IMG/VR virus record: IMGVR_UViG_3300010160_000211
Location: 1-24,754 of that record
Length of the DNA: 24,754 nucleotides
Direction: 5' to 3' (one strand)
Source of the DNA: a virus
The notes beneath the pieces were generated by a model. It was not told the DNA's origin, searched no databases, and saw only the letters and a list, made by a program, of their open reading frames with translations. Shown one piece after another: positions 23,799 to 24,754 of this stretch; position 1 is the first letter of the stretch, and every line of letters begins with the position of its first letter. The position numbers and the translations under genes were made by a program.

Positions 23799-24068
23799 AT
23801 GAGTGATTTAGTTACAGATTTGCACAGTGAGATGATTAACAGTGTAGCACCAAATTACAATATCAATTATGAAGCAGAGGCTCTTGCTAGTTTTGAAGCC
23901 TCAGGCGATGACTTGATGGAAGCACTTGAGACTCGGGCTACAGACTTTATTGCAGAGACAACTGGGGCAGATGTGCGTGAGGACTTGGGTGGGCTCACTG
24001 TATTTTTCCGTGGTAATACTTTGGTTGCATTTTATGATTACGAGCAATTTAAAGGGCATGTGTTCTAA
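23799..24068 (+). CDS. Small acidic protein of unknown function
   Basis: An 89-residue protein beginning MSDLVTDLHSEMINSVAPNY at ATG 23799, with AAGGAG (23787-23792) at 6 bases spacing behind a strong host-type promoter. The frame continues upstream to an ATG at 23754, but that lies inside the promoter, so it is not the start. It is acidic (many D and E), with a central EAEALASFEASGDDLMEALE helix-prone stretch and a beta-like ending GGLTVFFRGNTLVAFYDYEQ. It has no cysteine pattern, membrane segment or signal peptide. I do not recognise it. Its promoter suggests early or immediate expression, unlike the late genes beside it, so host takeover or regulation is a guess only. A hairpin terminator follows. 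Confidence 0.75.
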   Translation: MSDLVTDLHSEMINSVAPNYNINYEAEALASFEASGDDLMEALETRATDFIAETTGADVREDLGGLTVFFRGNTLVAFYDYEQFKGHVF

Positions 24069-24096
24069 AACCCTGAGCCCGCAAGGGCTTTGGGTT
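24069..24096 (+). terminator. Hairpin terminator between two small early-type genes
   Basis: AACCC T GAGCCC (24069-24080) pairs with GGGCTT T GGGTT (24085-24096) around a GCAA tetraloop, with one mismatch. A long T tract is missing, so termination may be partial. The 3' side overlaps the -35 box of the next promoter (TTGACC from 24095). Confidence 0.6.
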
Positions 24097-24123
24097 GACC
24101 AATAATTGCCATTCTGCTATAAT
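24095..24123 (+). promoter_or_regulatory. Sigma70-type extended -10 promoter, copy 2
   Basis: TTGACC (24095-24100), a 17-base spacer, TGC, TATAAT (24118-24123). From GG before the -35 to the end of the -10 it is 28 of 31 bases identical to copy 1 at 23741-23771, including most of the spacer, which normally is not conserved. Confidence 0.9.
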
Positions 24124-24146
24124 TACATATAATTTAAGGAGCCCAC

Positions 24147-24754
24147 ATGAACGCAACACGAGCCGCTGTCCGGCCAATGAACCCTCGCAGTCCTGATACC
24201 AAATACACAGGACTAGAACCCACATGGCGTGTGCAACCCACAGACGATCGCACCAGCCAACTCAGTGCTGCCTTTTCGTGGTATAACTATTTTTATGGCA
24301 AGAAAGATGCTCGCGAAATGCTGGTAGCATACTTGGAGCATCATGGACGCAAAGCAGATGTCCGTGCCCTCAAAGGAGTGCCAGATTCAGCAGTTCGTTT
24401 GACCACGGCATGGTTGTGCCGCATGAGCATGGTGGGACTGGAACTCACAGACACTGAGCAAGTGAGACTAGAAGGTTACATACAAGAAATTCTAAAAGCC
24501 CGCGAACCCGAAGTAGCAGTGGTAGAAGCCGTACCTGTGGTGGTCAAGCCCAACATTCAAGATCGCCTGCGTGAAAAGGTATCAGAATGTGCTGGCGAAT
24601 TGGACGGCATGTTTGATGAGTTTGTTGTAAACGGCGCCAAGATGAGTGCAGACTACAAGCCTATCACAGTTATACGTGGCTTAAATGTAGCACCGCAAAT
24701 GATTTCGGACATTGCCAACTTGTGGAAACACAAACTTGCAGAATTTGAAACTGT
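24147..24754 (+). CDS. Unidentified protein, 3' end outside the window
   Basis: ATG 24147 with AAGGAG (24136-24141) 5 bases upstream, behind the second sigma70-type promoter. The frame is open for 202 codons to the window edge. It begins MNATRAAVRPMNPRSPDTKY; residues about 38-66 read LSAAFSWYNYFYGKKDAREM LVAYLEHH, and it is mostly helical and charged afterwards (LEGYIQEILKAREPEVAVVE, then VKPNIQDRLREKVSECAGEL). The SWYNYF...REMLVxYL pattern seems to recur in hypothetical proteins of marine T4-like phages, but I know no function. There is no catalytic motif, signal peptide or membrane segment. The host-type promoter suggests early expression, so it is probably not a structural protein. Confidence 0.75.
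   Translation, partial: MNATRAAVRPMNPRSPDTKYTGLEPTWRVQPTDDRTSQLSAAFSWYNYFYGKKDAREMLVAYLEHHGRKADVRALKGVPDSAVRLTTAWLCRMSMVGLELTDTEQVRLEGYIQEILKAREPEVAVVEAVPVVVKPNIQDRLREKVSECAGELDGMFDEFVVNGAKMSADYKPITVIRGLNVAPQMISDIANLWKHKLAEFET

Noticed and set aside
1-24754. Defence system, toxin-antitoxin pair or anti-CRISPR
   Set aside because: No nuclease, NTPase or toxin motif was seen. The two small unknown genes at the right edge could hide one, but nothing in the sequence supports it.

Overview
The window is part of the late, virion-structure region of a T4-like contractile-tailed phage, probably an uncultured aquatic (marine-type) myovirus. Three proteins anchor this: the C-terminal end of a gp23-type major capsid protein at the left edge, and gp14-type neck and gp15-type tail-completion proteins near the right edge. 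Copies of the T4-type late promoter element (TATAAATA or NATAAATA) agree with it. The host cannot be read from the sequence. No tRNA, rRNA, CRISPR array, integrase or transposase was seen. Assignments come from reading motifs by eye; no database search was run.

Layout. 1-326: end of the capsid gene, closed by a strong terminator. 401-2253 (+): a class I methyltransferase and a putative glycosyltransferase. 2250-3419 (-): a TPR protein fused to a GT9-like glycosyltransferase, meeting its neighbour tail to tail. 3467-4363 (+): a late promoter, a structured leader and a probable virion protein. 4381-4999: a hairpin that may act both as terminator and as a mask over a ribosome binding site, then a Rossmann-type protein of unknown function.

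5000-20527 (+) is a 15.5 kb block of fibre and baseplate-type genes: a 546-residue fibre with a globular tip, a 1714-residue repeat fibre, a 110-residue small protein, a 1334-residue fibre with a YADLAE C-terminal domain, a 130-residue adaptor and a 1318-residue structural protein. Two of the gene joints overlap by one base. The long fibres are built from a roughly 17-residue repeat of the type SATGNVTGGNINTAG, with signs of recent duplication at DNA level.

23704-20524 (-): a late operon of neck protein (with an inserted chitin-binding-like module), gp15 (apparently with an ATT start and a long C-terminal extension) and a Nudix hydrolase translationally coupled through GTGA. 23743 to the end (+): two near-identical sigma70-type extended -10 promoters, each driving an unidentified gene, with a hairpin terminator between them.

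The genes mostly build the head-neck-tail-fibre part of the virion. The sugar and methyl transferases lie between the capsid gene and the fibres, so they could decorate virion proteins, host surface sugars or neither; that is inference. The most distinctive points are the repeat-fibre architecture, the carbohydrate-binding-like inserts in neck and tail proteins, and several unusual translation starts.
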